NCBI GenBank assembly: GCA_945866165.1
Contig: CAMBGO010000015.1
Span: 1 to 19,839 of the forward strand
Direction of reading: 5' to 3'
Length of the DNA stretch: 19,839 nt
DNA from: Chitinophaga pinensis
GTDB lineage: Bacteria > Bacteroidota > Bacteroidia > Chitinophagales > Chitinophagaceae
In this document: in pieces, positions 13,734 through 19,839 of the stretch
Layout of the letters: each line of letters starts with the position of its first letter
Numbering within the stretch: the stretch's first letter is position 1
Program-made: the position numbers and the translations under genes
The notes under the pieces: model-generated
What the model saw: only the letters and a program-made list of their open reading frames with translations
Databases searched by the model: none
Told to the model about the DNA's origin: nothing

Positions 13734-14597
13734 TTAGTCATTGTACTTTTTCCTAAATGATGAGGGAGAATCCCCGGTATATTTTTTAAACGTTCTATTA
13801 AAGTACGACAACCCCTCAAACCCACTTGCATAAGATACTTCAGTAATATTAAGATCAAGTCTCAATAACCGTTTTGCCTGATTCACCCTGTAGTGGTTGA
13901 GAAACTCAATAAATGTAAGTCGCGTCATTTTTTTGAAATACCTGCAGAATGCTTCTTTGCTCAAGTTCACCAATGAAGCCATGTCTGCAACTGTAATTTT
14001 TTCACTGAAATACTTATCGATATAATCATAAATTACGGAGAGACGCTGCTGCTCTTTCTTGTTGTATTGATTTTGAAAAGGCTTTTCGTGTAATAATGTA
14101 AAATCTTTTGATGCTGATAGTATCTCCAGCAAACTTATAATCTCCAAGAACTGATTAAAGGGTGACAACACATATAGTTTCTTAAAACGATCACCTATAA
14201 GTGCTTTCGCTTTTTCGCCAAATAAAATCCCATGTTCTGCACGTTTGAATAATTCACTGATCCCAAAAAGTTCTGGGGTTTCTTGCATGGCACCCTTTAA
14301 AAAATCATGCTGAATATGTAACACAGTTTTTTGGTATGCTGATTTAACACCATAATCAAAATTGAGGTGTGGGATGTAGGAGCCAATCATAACTAAATCG
14401 CTTTCTTCGTAGCGTGAAATATGATCTCCTACATGCCTCGTTCCAGATGCATTTTCAATAAACACCAGTTCAATTTCAGGATGAAAATGCCAAAAGAAAA
14501 AGTCGTTCAGCCTTGGATTAACCATCAGATGAAAAGAGCTGCCAATATCTGGCGAAATCTTTTCAAAAGTCATTGATTGTTGGCTTTTATTGACCAT
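13734..14597 (-). CDS. AraC family transcriptional regulator with cupin sensor domain
   Basis: A 287-residue regulator. The N-terminal half is a cupin-like ligand domain with WHFHPEIELVFI (about residues 36-47) and GDHISRYEESDLVMIGSYIPH. The C-terminal 100 residues hold the two AraC helix-turn-helix motifs: ITVADMASLVNLSKEAFCRYFKK and ITEVSYASGFEGLSYFNRTFKKYTGDSPSSFRK, the latter matching the AraC signature. It is divergent from the oxygenase/aldo-keto reductase operon, separated by 109 bases containing an 8-base dyad, so it probably controls that operon and possibly itself. The effector is unknown; cupin-AraC proteins commonly sense sugars or other small organic molecules. Confidence 0.9.
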   Translation of the reverse strand: MVNKSQQSMTFEKISPDIGSSFHLMVNPRLNDFFFWHFHPEIELVFIENASGTRHVGDHISRYEESDLVMIGSYIPHLNFDYGVKSAYQKTVLHIQHDFLKGAMQETPELFGISELFKRAEHGILFGEKAKALIGDRFKKLYVLSPFNQFLEIISLLEILSASKDFTLLHEKPFQNQYNKKEQQRLSVIYDYIDKYFSEKITVADMASLVNLSKEAFCRYFKKMTRLTFIEFLNHYRVNQAKRLLRLDLNITEVSYASGFEGLSYFNRTFKKYTGDSPSSFRKKYND

Positions 14598-14614
14598 TTT
14601 AATGATTTTATTTT

Positions 14615-14655
14615 ACTAAAATATCAATATTGTTCAAATAATAGTCAATTTTAGT
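14615..14655. promoter_or_regulatory. Dyad in the AraC/oxygenase intergenic region, candidate operator
   Basis: ACTAAAAT (14615-14622) and ATTTTAGT (14648-14655) form a perfect 8-base inverted repeat spaced by 25 bases, with the palindrome CAATATTG (14625-14632) inside. It lies between the divergent AraC and oxygenase genes, the natural place for an AraC-type operator. Confidence 0.45.
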
Positions 14656-14679
14656 CGGGAATTAAATCGAATGCCTTTA

Positions 14680-14687
14680 TACTTTTA
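14680..14687 (+). promoter_or_regulatory. Possible -7 element of the oxygenase operon promoter
   Basis: TACTTTTA, a 7/8 match to TAnnTTTG, is 19 bases before the ATG at 14707, the same layout as upstream of ligA. It supports 14707 over the alternative start at 14671, which would lie upstream of the transcript start. Confidence 0.4.
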
Positions 14688-14706
14688 CATTATAAAAACA
14701 CAAAAT

Positions 14707-15687
14707 ATGAATATGCAACCAACCATGACGCCAACAATGATGGCCAATGCTGCACACAAGGATATTCCAGGTAATCCATCCACCGCTACCAGCAGTCAAA
14801 TAAAATTGAATGACAGATCCAATGGAAAACCATTGAAAGCATTGACTGAATCCGATTGGACATTTTGGAAAGAGAATGGATACGTAGTCGTAAAAAATGC
14901 AATTAGCAAAGAACAGGCCAAGAAGACAGCAGATTTCCTATGGGAATTCGAGGAAAAAAATCCTAATGACAAGAATACATGGTATGCACCACCGAGAGCC
15001 GAAATGCGCATGACTGAATTAGTGAATAGCGGGATGGTTGAAGTATACAATCATCAATACTTATGGGATAATCGTCAATCACAAAGAGTATATGATGCAT
15101 TTGCTGATGTTTGGGGAACTGAAAAACTTTGGGTTACAATCGATAGGGCCAATTTAAATTTTCCTATGCGAGAAGGATTTGAATTCAAGGGTTTTATTCA
15201 TTGGGATTATGATCCTGAAACAAAACCGCAAAATGTGCAAGGCGTTATTGCATTGGCGGATCAAGAAGATGAGAATATGGGTGGCTTCCAATGTATTCCG
15301 CAATTGATGAGAGAATATGATACCTGGAAACTTACCCAGCCTGAAGACAGAAATAGATTCAGACCTGATACAAAAGAATATGAAGACAAGATGGTGAAAG
15401 TAAAACTCGAAGCTGGCGACTTACTCATTTTTAATAGCCTCCTACCGCATGGCATTCGCCCTAACCTTTCTGAAAATAAAGTTCGGATCGCTCAATATGT
15501 CTCTATGATGCCCGTGCAAGAAAATGATGAAGCCCAAAGGCAATGGAGAATCAATTCGTGGCAGAATAGAATTGCTCCTGAAGGATACGCATTTCCGGGT
15601 GACCCAAGGGAATGGGAAAAAACAAAATTCGAAACAGCAGAATTAAATGAACTCGGAAAAAAACTATTGGGACTAAATTCATGGTAA
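14707..15687 (+). CDS. Phytanoyl-CoA dioxygenase (PhyH) family oxygenase
   Basis: A 326-residue Fe(II)/2-oxoglutarate oxygenase-like protein with the double-stranded beta-helix metal set visible: H165 and D167 in IHWDYDP, distal H248 in LLPHGIRPN and the 2-oxoglutarate-binding R260 in NKVRIAQ. The N-terminal 40 residues are polar and Met-rich, then SDWTFWKENGYVVVKNAI starts the family fold. The start MNMQPT at 14707 is chosen because the frame's earlier Met (14671) lies upstream of the likely promoter. The family hydroxylates small organic substrates; phytanoyl-CoA itself is unlikely to be the substrate here. The stop overlaps the start of the aldo/keto reductase gene by 7 bases, so the two are co-translated. 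Confidence 0.85.
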   Translation: MNMQPTMTPTMMANAAHKDIPGNPSTATSSQIKLNDRSNGKPLKALTESDWTFWKENGYVVVKNAISKEQAKKTADFLWEFEEKNPNDKNTWYAPPRAEMRMTELVNSGMVEVYNHQYLWDNRQSQRVYDAFADVWGTEKLWVTIDRANLNFPMREGFEFKGFIHWDYDPETKPQNVQGVIALADQEDENMGGFQCIPQLMREYDTWKLTQPEDRNRFRPDTKEYEDKMVKVKLEAGDLLIFNSLLPHGIRPNLSENKVRIAQYVSMMPVQENDEAQRQWRINSWQNRIAPEGYAFPGDPREWEKTKFETAELNELGKKLLGLNSW

Positions 15688-16511
15688 CATCTAAAAACAA
15701 TCAATTATATACCACCCTCAACAATGGCATTCAAATGCCATTGCTGGGTCTGGGTGCATATGATATGCATGGAGAAGAAGCTGTTAAAGCAGTGCAACAA
15801 GCATTGGAAATTGGTTACCGCTTAATTGATACTGCTGAGATGTATGGCAATGAAAAAGCAGTGGGAGATGCAATTGCTAATAGTAATATATCAAGAGAAG
15901 AAATATTTATTACTTCGAAAGTAAACAACACAAGTCAGGGCTATGATGAAACGTTAAAGGCCTTCGACAGATCTCTGAAATTACTTGGCGTTGAATACCT
16001 CGACCTTTATCTGATACATTGGCCTATCAAAGGTAAAAGACAAGATACTTGGAAAGCGATTGAAAAAATTTATTCTGAAGGAAGAACAAAAGCAATTGGA
16101 ACCGGAAATTATCTCTTGCCATTTTTGAAAGAGCTTGAATCCTATTCAAGCATCGTACCTGCTGTAAATCAAATCGAATTCAGTCCTTACCTATTTTTAA
16201 AAAATGAGTTGGACTACTGCAAGATGAATAAGATTCAATTGCAAGCTTATACTCCTTTGTTACGAGGAAAAAAATTTAATGACCCAAGATTAATTTCTCT
16301 TGGAAAAAAATACGGAAAGACTCCTGCACAAATCATCCTTCGTTGGGCCATTCAGCAGGAAATATCTAGTATTCCAAAATCATCAAACATAAACAGGTTG
16401 ATGGAAAATTTCGATATCTTTAATTTTAGTATTGAGGCAGCAGATATTATTTTCATTAGTTCCTTTGATGAACAATTGAGAATCATTGACGACCCAATGC
16501 TCATGTATTAA
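15681..16511 (+). CDS. Aldo/keto reductase
   Basis: A 276-residue NADPH-dependent (beta/alpha)8-barrel reductase of normal length. The catalytic tetrad is complete: D50 and Y55 in LIDTAEMYGNE, K80 in ITSKVNN, H113 in DLYLIHWP. Cofactor and fold motifs NQIEFSPYL, LQAYTPLLRG and IPKSSNINRL are present. It should interconvert a carbonyl and an alcohol; the substrate is unknown but likely the product or precursor of the adjacent oxygenase. The ATG overlaps the oxygenase stop (ATGGTAA), indicating translational coupling. The secreted Dabb gene follows after 19 bases. Confidence 0.92.
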   Translation: MVTSKNNQLYTTLNNGIQMPLLGLGAYDMHGEEAVKAVQQALEIGYRLIDTAEMYGNEKAVGDAIANSNISREEIFITSKVNNTSQGYDETLKAFDRSLKLLGVEYLDLYLIHWPIKGKRQDTWKAIEKIYSEGRTKAIGTGNYLLPFLKELESYSSIVPAVNQIEFSPYLFLKNELDYCKMNKIQLQAYTPLLRGKKFNDPRLISLGKKYGKTPAQIILRWAIQQEISSIPKSSNINRLMENFDIFNFSIEAADIIFISSFDEQLRIIDDPMLMY

Positions 16512-16530
16512 TCACAATAAAAATAAAAAA

Positions 16531-16911
16531 ATGAAATACCTTCTATTTACTGCATTTGCGCTGCTTTCAATTTTTGCTTCAGCACAAAAAAAAGCAACGA
16601 AAGAAAGTTCATACAGACATGTCGTTATCTTTAAATTTAAAGAGTCAAGTTCAAAACAGTCGGTCGACACTGTAGTGAATGCCTTTATAGCATTGAAAGA
16701 CAAGATACCTGTGATTAAATCATTTGAATGGGGCGTAAATGTCAGTCCTGAGCACTTCGATCAAGGATTTACACATTGTTTTATTGTGACATTTTCTAAT
16801 ACAGAGGATAGGGATAATATTTACCAAAAACATCCTGCTCACAAGGATTTTCAGAAGATACTTGGTCCGCATATGGACAAGGTATTTGTAGTTGATTATA
16901 AAGTTGAATAA
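16531..16911 (+). CDS. Secreted Dabb (stress-responsive A/B barrel) domain protein
   Basis: A 126-residue exported protein. The start is set at 16531, where MKYLLFTAFALLSIFASAQ is a clear signal peptide; an in-frame ATG at 16486 would add 15 polar residues and overlap the preceding gene. The mature part begins YRHVVIFKFKESSS, then FEWGVNVSPE, HCFIVTFSNTEDRDNIYQKHPAHKDF and VVDYKVE at the end: the dimeric alpha/beta barrel (Dabb) pattern. Related domains occur as small-molecule binding proteins or cyclase-like enzymes, but this one has no assigned reaction. Third gene of the operon; its stop is 3 bases from the stop of the convergent flavin reductase gene, with no terminator between. Confidence 0.85.
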   Translation: MKYLLFTAFALLSIFASAQKKATKESSYRHVVIFKFKESSSKQSVDTVVNAFIALKDKIPVIKSFEWGVNVSPEHFDQGFTHCFIVTFSNTEDRDNIYQKHPAHKDFQKILGPHMDKVFVVDYKVE

Positions 16912-16914
16912 CAA

Positions 16915-17553
16915 CTAGAGGTCAATTATTCCTAAATCTTTATCAGGCTTAGCATACTGAAATCTTGCAACGGGAGATGTAAGGCAATATCCGTCAATAC
17001 CCAAACTTACCATGGAATCTACCTTGGATAGGTTGATCAGTCCATCATTTGCAATAATTTCTTGATCTATAAACACATGCTTTAGTTCCCCGATTACCAG
17101 AAAAGTATTATTTCTTTTAATTGGAATAATTTCGGCTAATTCAAGTGCATATTGAACTTTGCTTTCCATTACAAAAGGAGCATAAAAATCAACTTTATAT
17201 TCAGCATGTAATCCAACCTTTTCAAATTCACTTATTCCAACATCATATTTTGCGCTGGTCTGATGTGCTGCTGCAACGAATGACGGATGGATATGATTAA
17301 TTGTGTAGTAGCCTATTTGTTCTATATTCTGAATGGTATGTGGCGCAGCATCTATGGGCCTATTGATGAACCCCACCAATGCGGGATCAGCGCCTATGTG
17401 TACGATATTGCTAAAAATAGCAAGGTTGTTTATGCCTTCTTTACTCTTTGTTGAGATCAGACTCACAGGCTTGAACCCTGACAATGAATTGATGAAATTG
17501 GCACGATAAAATCGATCCCATCCAGCAATTTCTTCCAATGAAAAATGTTTCAT
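16915..17553 (-). CDS. Flavin reductase-like (FMN-binding split-barrel) protein
   Basis: A 212-residue cytoplasmic protein of the flavin reductase-like domain family. FKPVSLISTKSKEGINNLAIFSNIVHIGADPALVGFINRP (about residues 27-66) is the split-barrel FMN-binding pattern, followed by TIQNIEQIGYYTINHIHPSFVAAAHQTSA and the usual ESKVQYALELAEIIP segment. Such proteins bind FMN and reduce it or use it in small-molecule redox reactions; the specific role is unknown. The strong promoter TTTG-N21-TATATTTG lies upstream (17620-17653), with inverted repeats around and downstream of the -7 box, which suggests repressor control. It converges tightly with the Dabb gene. Confidence 0.88.
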   Translation of the reverse strand: MKHFSLEEIAGWDRFYRANFINSLSGFKPVSLISTKSKEGINNLAIFSNIVHIGADPALVGFINRPIDAAPHTIQNIEQIGYYTINHIHPSFVAAAHQTSAKYDVGISEFEKVGLHAEYKVDFYAPFVMESKVQYALELAEIIPIKRNNTFLVIGELKHVFIDQEIIANDGLINLSKVDSMVSLGIDGYCLTSPVARFQYAKPDKDLGIIDL

Positions 17554-17561
17554 TTTATTGA

Positions 17562-17575
17562 AACAAACATTTGTT
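17562..17575. promoter_or_regulatory. Palindrome close to the flavin reductase start
   Basis: AACAAA-CA-TTTGTT, a perfect 6-base dyad with a 2-base centre, lies 9 bases before the minus-strand start codon. Together with the dyad at 17583-17623 it repeats the TTTGT/ACAAA motif several times, as expected of a multi-site operator. Confidence 0.4.
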
Positions 17576-17582
17576 AAAATTG

Positions 17583-17623
17583 TTTGTCAGTCAACATGAA
17601 AATCATGTTAATGACTAGACAAA
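17583..17623. promoter_or_regulatory. Large imperfect dyad overlapping the flavin reductase promoter
   Basis: TTTGTC-AGTC-AACATGA (17583-17599), a 3-base centre AAA, then TCATGTT-(AAT)-GACT-(A)-GACAAA (17603-17623): 17 paired positions with two small bulges on one side. The GACAAA arm overlaps the -7 box (17620-17627), so a protein bound here would block the promoter. A cruciform or RNA hairpin reading is possible for the inner 7-base arms only. Confidence 0.55.
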
Positions 17624-17653
17624 TATAGTGTTACAGTATGTTAAATGGCAAAA
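17620..17653 (-). promoter_or_regulatory. Promoter of the flavin reductase gene
   Basis: On the minus strand TTTTG (17649-17653), a 21-base spacer and TATATTTG (17620-17627): both Bacteroidota promoter boxes match. The predicted start is near 17614, giving a leader of about 60 bases. Confidence 0.7.
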
Positions 17654-17726
17654 TCTTATCCTAGTTGCCGGGTTAATTGATTTTAATTTGCAAAGAGCTC
17701 CAATATCAAATTAATCAAATCAGCTT

Positions 17727-18464
17727 ATGAAAAAAAAGAATCAAGTTATTTTCATTATCTCGGCATTCATATTTATTTTTTCTCTTTCGAATAATATGCT
17801 CTTTGCCAAAAAAGTTGTTCCAAATAGTTCGCATCATAGTATATCTAGCAGTGATAAAATTAAAACATCTGAAATATCACATTCAATTTTTACAAGAGGT
17901 TTATTAAGTCAAGCTGGCCTAAATGAAGAAATATTTAATATGGCTTTCAATGGATTCAGCAAAATCAATAAAAAAGAAATAATAAGCAAAGATAGCATCA
18001 TTACAATCATTGATTATTCTAAACCATCAAACGAAAAAAGACTTTTTATAATTGATCTCAAATCAGCGAAACTGATACATCATTCAGTTGTTGCTCACGG
18101 AAGAAATACTGGGGAAAAGTATGCCAGGGCATTTTCAAATAAATTGAATTCACATATGAGTAGTATCGGTTTTTACATCACAAAAAAAACCTATACAGGA
18201 GGAAATGGATACTCACTTCGGTTAGATGGATTGGAAAGAGGATTTAATGACAATGCAATGAAAAGGGCTCTTGTAATTCATGGCGCTGATTATGCAAATG
18301 AATCGGTTATTAATAGTAAAGGATATTTAGGGAGAAGTTATGGCTGCCCTGCGCTTCCCAGAGAAATTTCAAAGCAGGTAATAGAAAAGATAAAAGATGG
18401 AAATATCATATTCGCATATTACCCAGATGAAAACTATTTGAAGCAATCATCAATCCTCAATTAA
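17727..18464 (+). CDS. Exported L,D-transpeptidase-like (YkuD_2 type) murein protein
   Basis: A 245-residue protein with an N-terminal hydrophobic signal (about residues 7-27), likely exported to the periplasm. The C-terminal half holds the catalytic pattern: FIIDLKSAKLIHHSVVAHGRNTG, IGFYITKKTYTGGNGYSLRLDGLE, VIHGADYAN with H185, and GRSYGCPALP with the nucleophile C207. This is the murein L,D-transpeptidase catalytic-domain family (YkuD_2), of which many Bacteroidota members are annotated without a proven reaction; crosslinking or editing peptidoglycan peptides is the family expectation. It is a single-gene unit; TTAATTTG about 40 bases upstream is a 7/8 -7 match. It converges with the PAP2-like gene. 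Confidence 0.85.
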   Translation: MKKKNQVIFIISAFIFIFSLSNNMLFAKKVVPNSSHHSISSSDKIKTSEISHSIFTRGLLSQAGLNEEIFNMAFNGFSKINKKEIISKDSIITIIDYSKPSNEKRLFIIDLKSAKLIHHSVVAHGRNTGEKYARAFSNKLNSHMSSIGFYITKKTYTGGNGYSLRLDGLERGFNDNAMKRALVIHGADYANESVINSKGYLGRSYGCPALPREISKQVIEKIKDGNIIFAYYPDENYLKQSSILN

Positions 18465-18512
18465 AATTAGGAATAGAGTAAAATCGATTGAATTTAAAAT
18501 TTGTTAAACAGG

Positions 18513-19160
18513 TTAAAACCAACACCCCGTCAATTGGCAAATAAGTCCGACAATAAAGCCAACAATGAGATCAAACCAAGTATGATCTGAAATAATTTTT
18601 CTAGAGGTGAAAACCAATCCTGTGACAAAAAAACCAAGCATCATAGGGATACCCGAACTCATTGTTCCATCTTGTATTGTTAGTATGAAAAGTCCAATCA
18701 TTCCGCCACATGCAATTGCATGCATACTAATTTTGAAGTAATTATTTGCAATCAATGCAATACTTGAAGCCATAAACATGCCTCTGCACATTAAAACCAA
18801 TATGGTTGGATTTTCGGGTTGGCTTCGAAAGACATAGTATGTCCAAAAGTAAAATGTAATACTAGCGATATACGGAACGATTCTCTCTCTTTGTGTTTTG
18901 AGCTGTACCGAATTACTGAAACCCAATCCACGTAATAATGCAACAACGAGCAATGGGAAAAATACATTGTTGTTAACTATTGTAAGAAGCTTCAATAATT
19001 TAGACTGGTCAGTAAATCCAAGAAAATATGATGGATGAATAAAAAGTAAAAATGCTGCTAAATAGATTCCAATAAAAAGAGGGTGAAATATAACAGATGC
19101 TACCTTAGAAATAAAAACAACATATTTCGGAAATAACCTTGACTCTAATTGCTCTTCCAT
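18513..19160 (-). CDS. PAP2-like integral membrane protein
   Basis: A 215-residue protein with about six hydrophobic segments, in the inner membrane. The C-terminal third holds SRKIISDHTWFD (residues 186-197), an exact match to the third PAP2 phosphatase motif SRxxxxxHxxxD with H193 and D197. The second motif is reduced to ISMHA with H147 (usual PSGH), and the first (K...RP) is only approximated by LKTQRERIVP at 88-96. It may be a divergent lipid-phosphate phosphatase or an inactive relative. It starts 10 bases after the rpoN stop, so the two are probably co-transcribed. Confidence 0.68.
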   Translation of the reverse strand: MEEQLESRLFPKYVVFISKVASVIFHPLFIGIYLAAFLLFIHPSYFLGFTDQSKLLKLLTIVNNNVFFPLLVVALLRGLGFSNSVQLKTQRERIVPYIASITFYFWTYYVFRSQPENPTILVLMCRGMFMASSIALIANNYFKISMHAIACGGMIGLFILTIQDGTMSSGIPMMLGFFVTGLVFTSRKIISDHTWFDLIVGFIVGLICQLTGCWF

Positions 19161-19170
19161 AATTTTTAAA

Positions 19171-19839
19171 TTATAATTCTTTTCTCAATCTGGCAACAGG
19201 CATATTCAATTGCTCCCTGTATTTTGCAACAGTTCGCCTAGCAATATTATACCCTTTTTCATTCAACATTTCAGTAAGGCTGTCATCACTCAAGGGGTTT
19301 TGCTTATTTTCAGTATTGATTATATCAGCTAAAATCATCTTTACCTCTCTTGTGGACACTTCCTCTCCAGAATCAGTACTCAATGATTCGCTGAAAAAAA
19401 ACTTTAATCGAAAGCTACCAAATTCAGTTTGAACAAATTTACTATTTGCAACCCTGCTGATAGTAGAGATATCAAGGGACGTCTTCTCTGCAATATCCTT
19501 CAATATCATTGGTCGTAGAGTTGTTTCATCACCAGTTGAAAAAAAGGCTTGCTGTTGTTCAATGATTGCCTGCATTGTATTGAAAAGGGTTTCATGGCGC
19601 TGCTTTATTGCGTCAATAAACCACTTAGCAGAATCTATTTTTTGCTTTATGAACATTACAGCTTCCTTCTGCTTTTTATCTTTTTTACTTCCTTTTTCAT
19701 ACTCACGTAACATTTCTTTGTACTCACTACTCACTTTAAGATCTGGTGCATTTTTTTGATTCAGTGTTAGTTCTAACACTCCGGAGTTGTTATAAACAAA
19801 AAAATCAGGAATGATATAATGTGCTGCTTTATTTAATTC
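19171..19839 (-). CDS. rpoN: RNA polymerase sigma-54 factor, C-terminal part (5' end outside window)
   Basis: The 222 codons visible on the minus strand are open to the window edge, so the start is upstream. The text YIIPDFFVYNN-GVLELTLNQ belongs to the core-binding region, followed by WFIDAIKQRHETL, IAEKTSLDISTISRVANSKFVQTEFG (helix-turn-helix) and, about 20 residues from the end, the diagnostic RpoN box ARRTVAKYRE that contacts the -24 promoter element. Sigma-54 directs RNA polymerase to -24/-12 promoters and needs AAA+ activators. The 3' end is intact, and a PAP2-like gene follows after 10 bases. Confidence 0.96.
   Translation of the reverse strand, partial: ELNKAAHYIIPDFFVYNNSGVLELTLNQKNAPDLKVSSEYKEMLREYEKGSKKDKKQKEAVMFIKQKIDSAKWFIDAIKQRHETLFNTMQAIIEQQQAFFSTGDETTLRPMILKDIAEKTSLDISTISRVANSKFVQTEFGSFRLKFFFSESLSTDSGEEVSTREVKMILADIINTENKQNPLSDDSLTEMLNEKGYNIARRTVAKYREQLNMPVARLRKEL

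Noticed and set aside
14671..14706. Earlier in-frame start for the oxygenase
   Set aside because: It lies upstream of the likely -7 element at 14680-14687 and encodes a hydrophobic stretch atypical of this cytoplasmic family.
16486..16530. Earlier in-frame start for the Dabb protein
   Set aside because: It overlaps the aldo/keto reductase gene and would bury the clear signal peptide that starts at 16531.
1..19839. tRNA or rRNA genes, CRISPR arrays, insertion sequences, prophage
   Set aside because: No tRNA arm signatures, spaced repeats, transposase or phage genes were found by reading the window; the gene-free gaps are all under 300 bases.

Overview
The window looks like chromosomal DNA of a Bacteroidota species, probably near Chitinophagaceae. 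The base composition is AT-rich. Several genes are preceded by the Bacteroidota-type promoter (TTG/TTTG, a spacer of about 20 bases, then TAnnTTTG) and lack a clear Shine-Dalgarno. The gene content also fits: DUF4286, ribosomal protein THX, a Nudix/winged-helix regulator and a secreted lamin-tail protein with a gliding-type C-terminus. Most of it is ordinary housekeeping DNA; the most interesting signals are non-coding.

Layout. 1-213: 3' end of metH. 310-1386: xth and a DUF4286 gene, closely coupled. 1666-2119: hup (HU), a terminator hairpin, then the 35-residue ribosomal protein THX. 2256-6517 (minus strand): the translation block rplM-rpsI-rpsB-tsf, a terminator, pyrH, then pdxH. 6760-7485 (minus): Nudix-type regulator. 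7591-9678: ligA. 9774-10763 (minus): asd. 11002-12699: secreted lamin-tail protein. 12736-14597 (minus): PfkB-type kinase and AraC regulator. 14707-16911: phytanoyl-CoA dioxygenase-like oxygenase, aldo/keto reductase and secreted Dabb protein as an operon. 16915-17553 (minus): flavin reductase-like protein. 17727-18464: exported L,D-transpeptidase-like protein. 18513-19839 (minus): PAP2-like membrane protein and the 3' part of rpoN.

Main discovery candidate: the 150 bases upstream of asd read as a complete ribosome-mediated transcription attenuator on the minus strand. It has a TTTG-N20-TAGCTTTG promoter, a 19-codon leader peptide in which 9 residues are aspartate-family amino acids (Lys x4, Thr x2, Ile x2, Met), an intrinsic terminator with 8 U, and mutually exclusive protector and antiterminator pairings built from the last leader codons. 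asd makes the common precursor of exactly these amino acids.

Other signals: an inverted pair of related hairpins between ligA and asd whose stems differ at three covarying base pairs; a structured leader RNA in front of rplM; nested dyads over the flavin reductase promoter; and a Nudix regulator with a degraded catalytic box. I saw no tRNA, rRNA, CRISPR array, insertion sequence or prophage gene.
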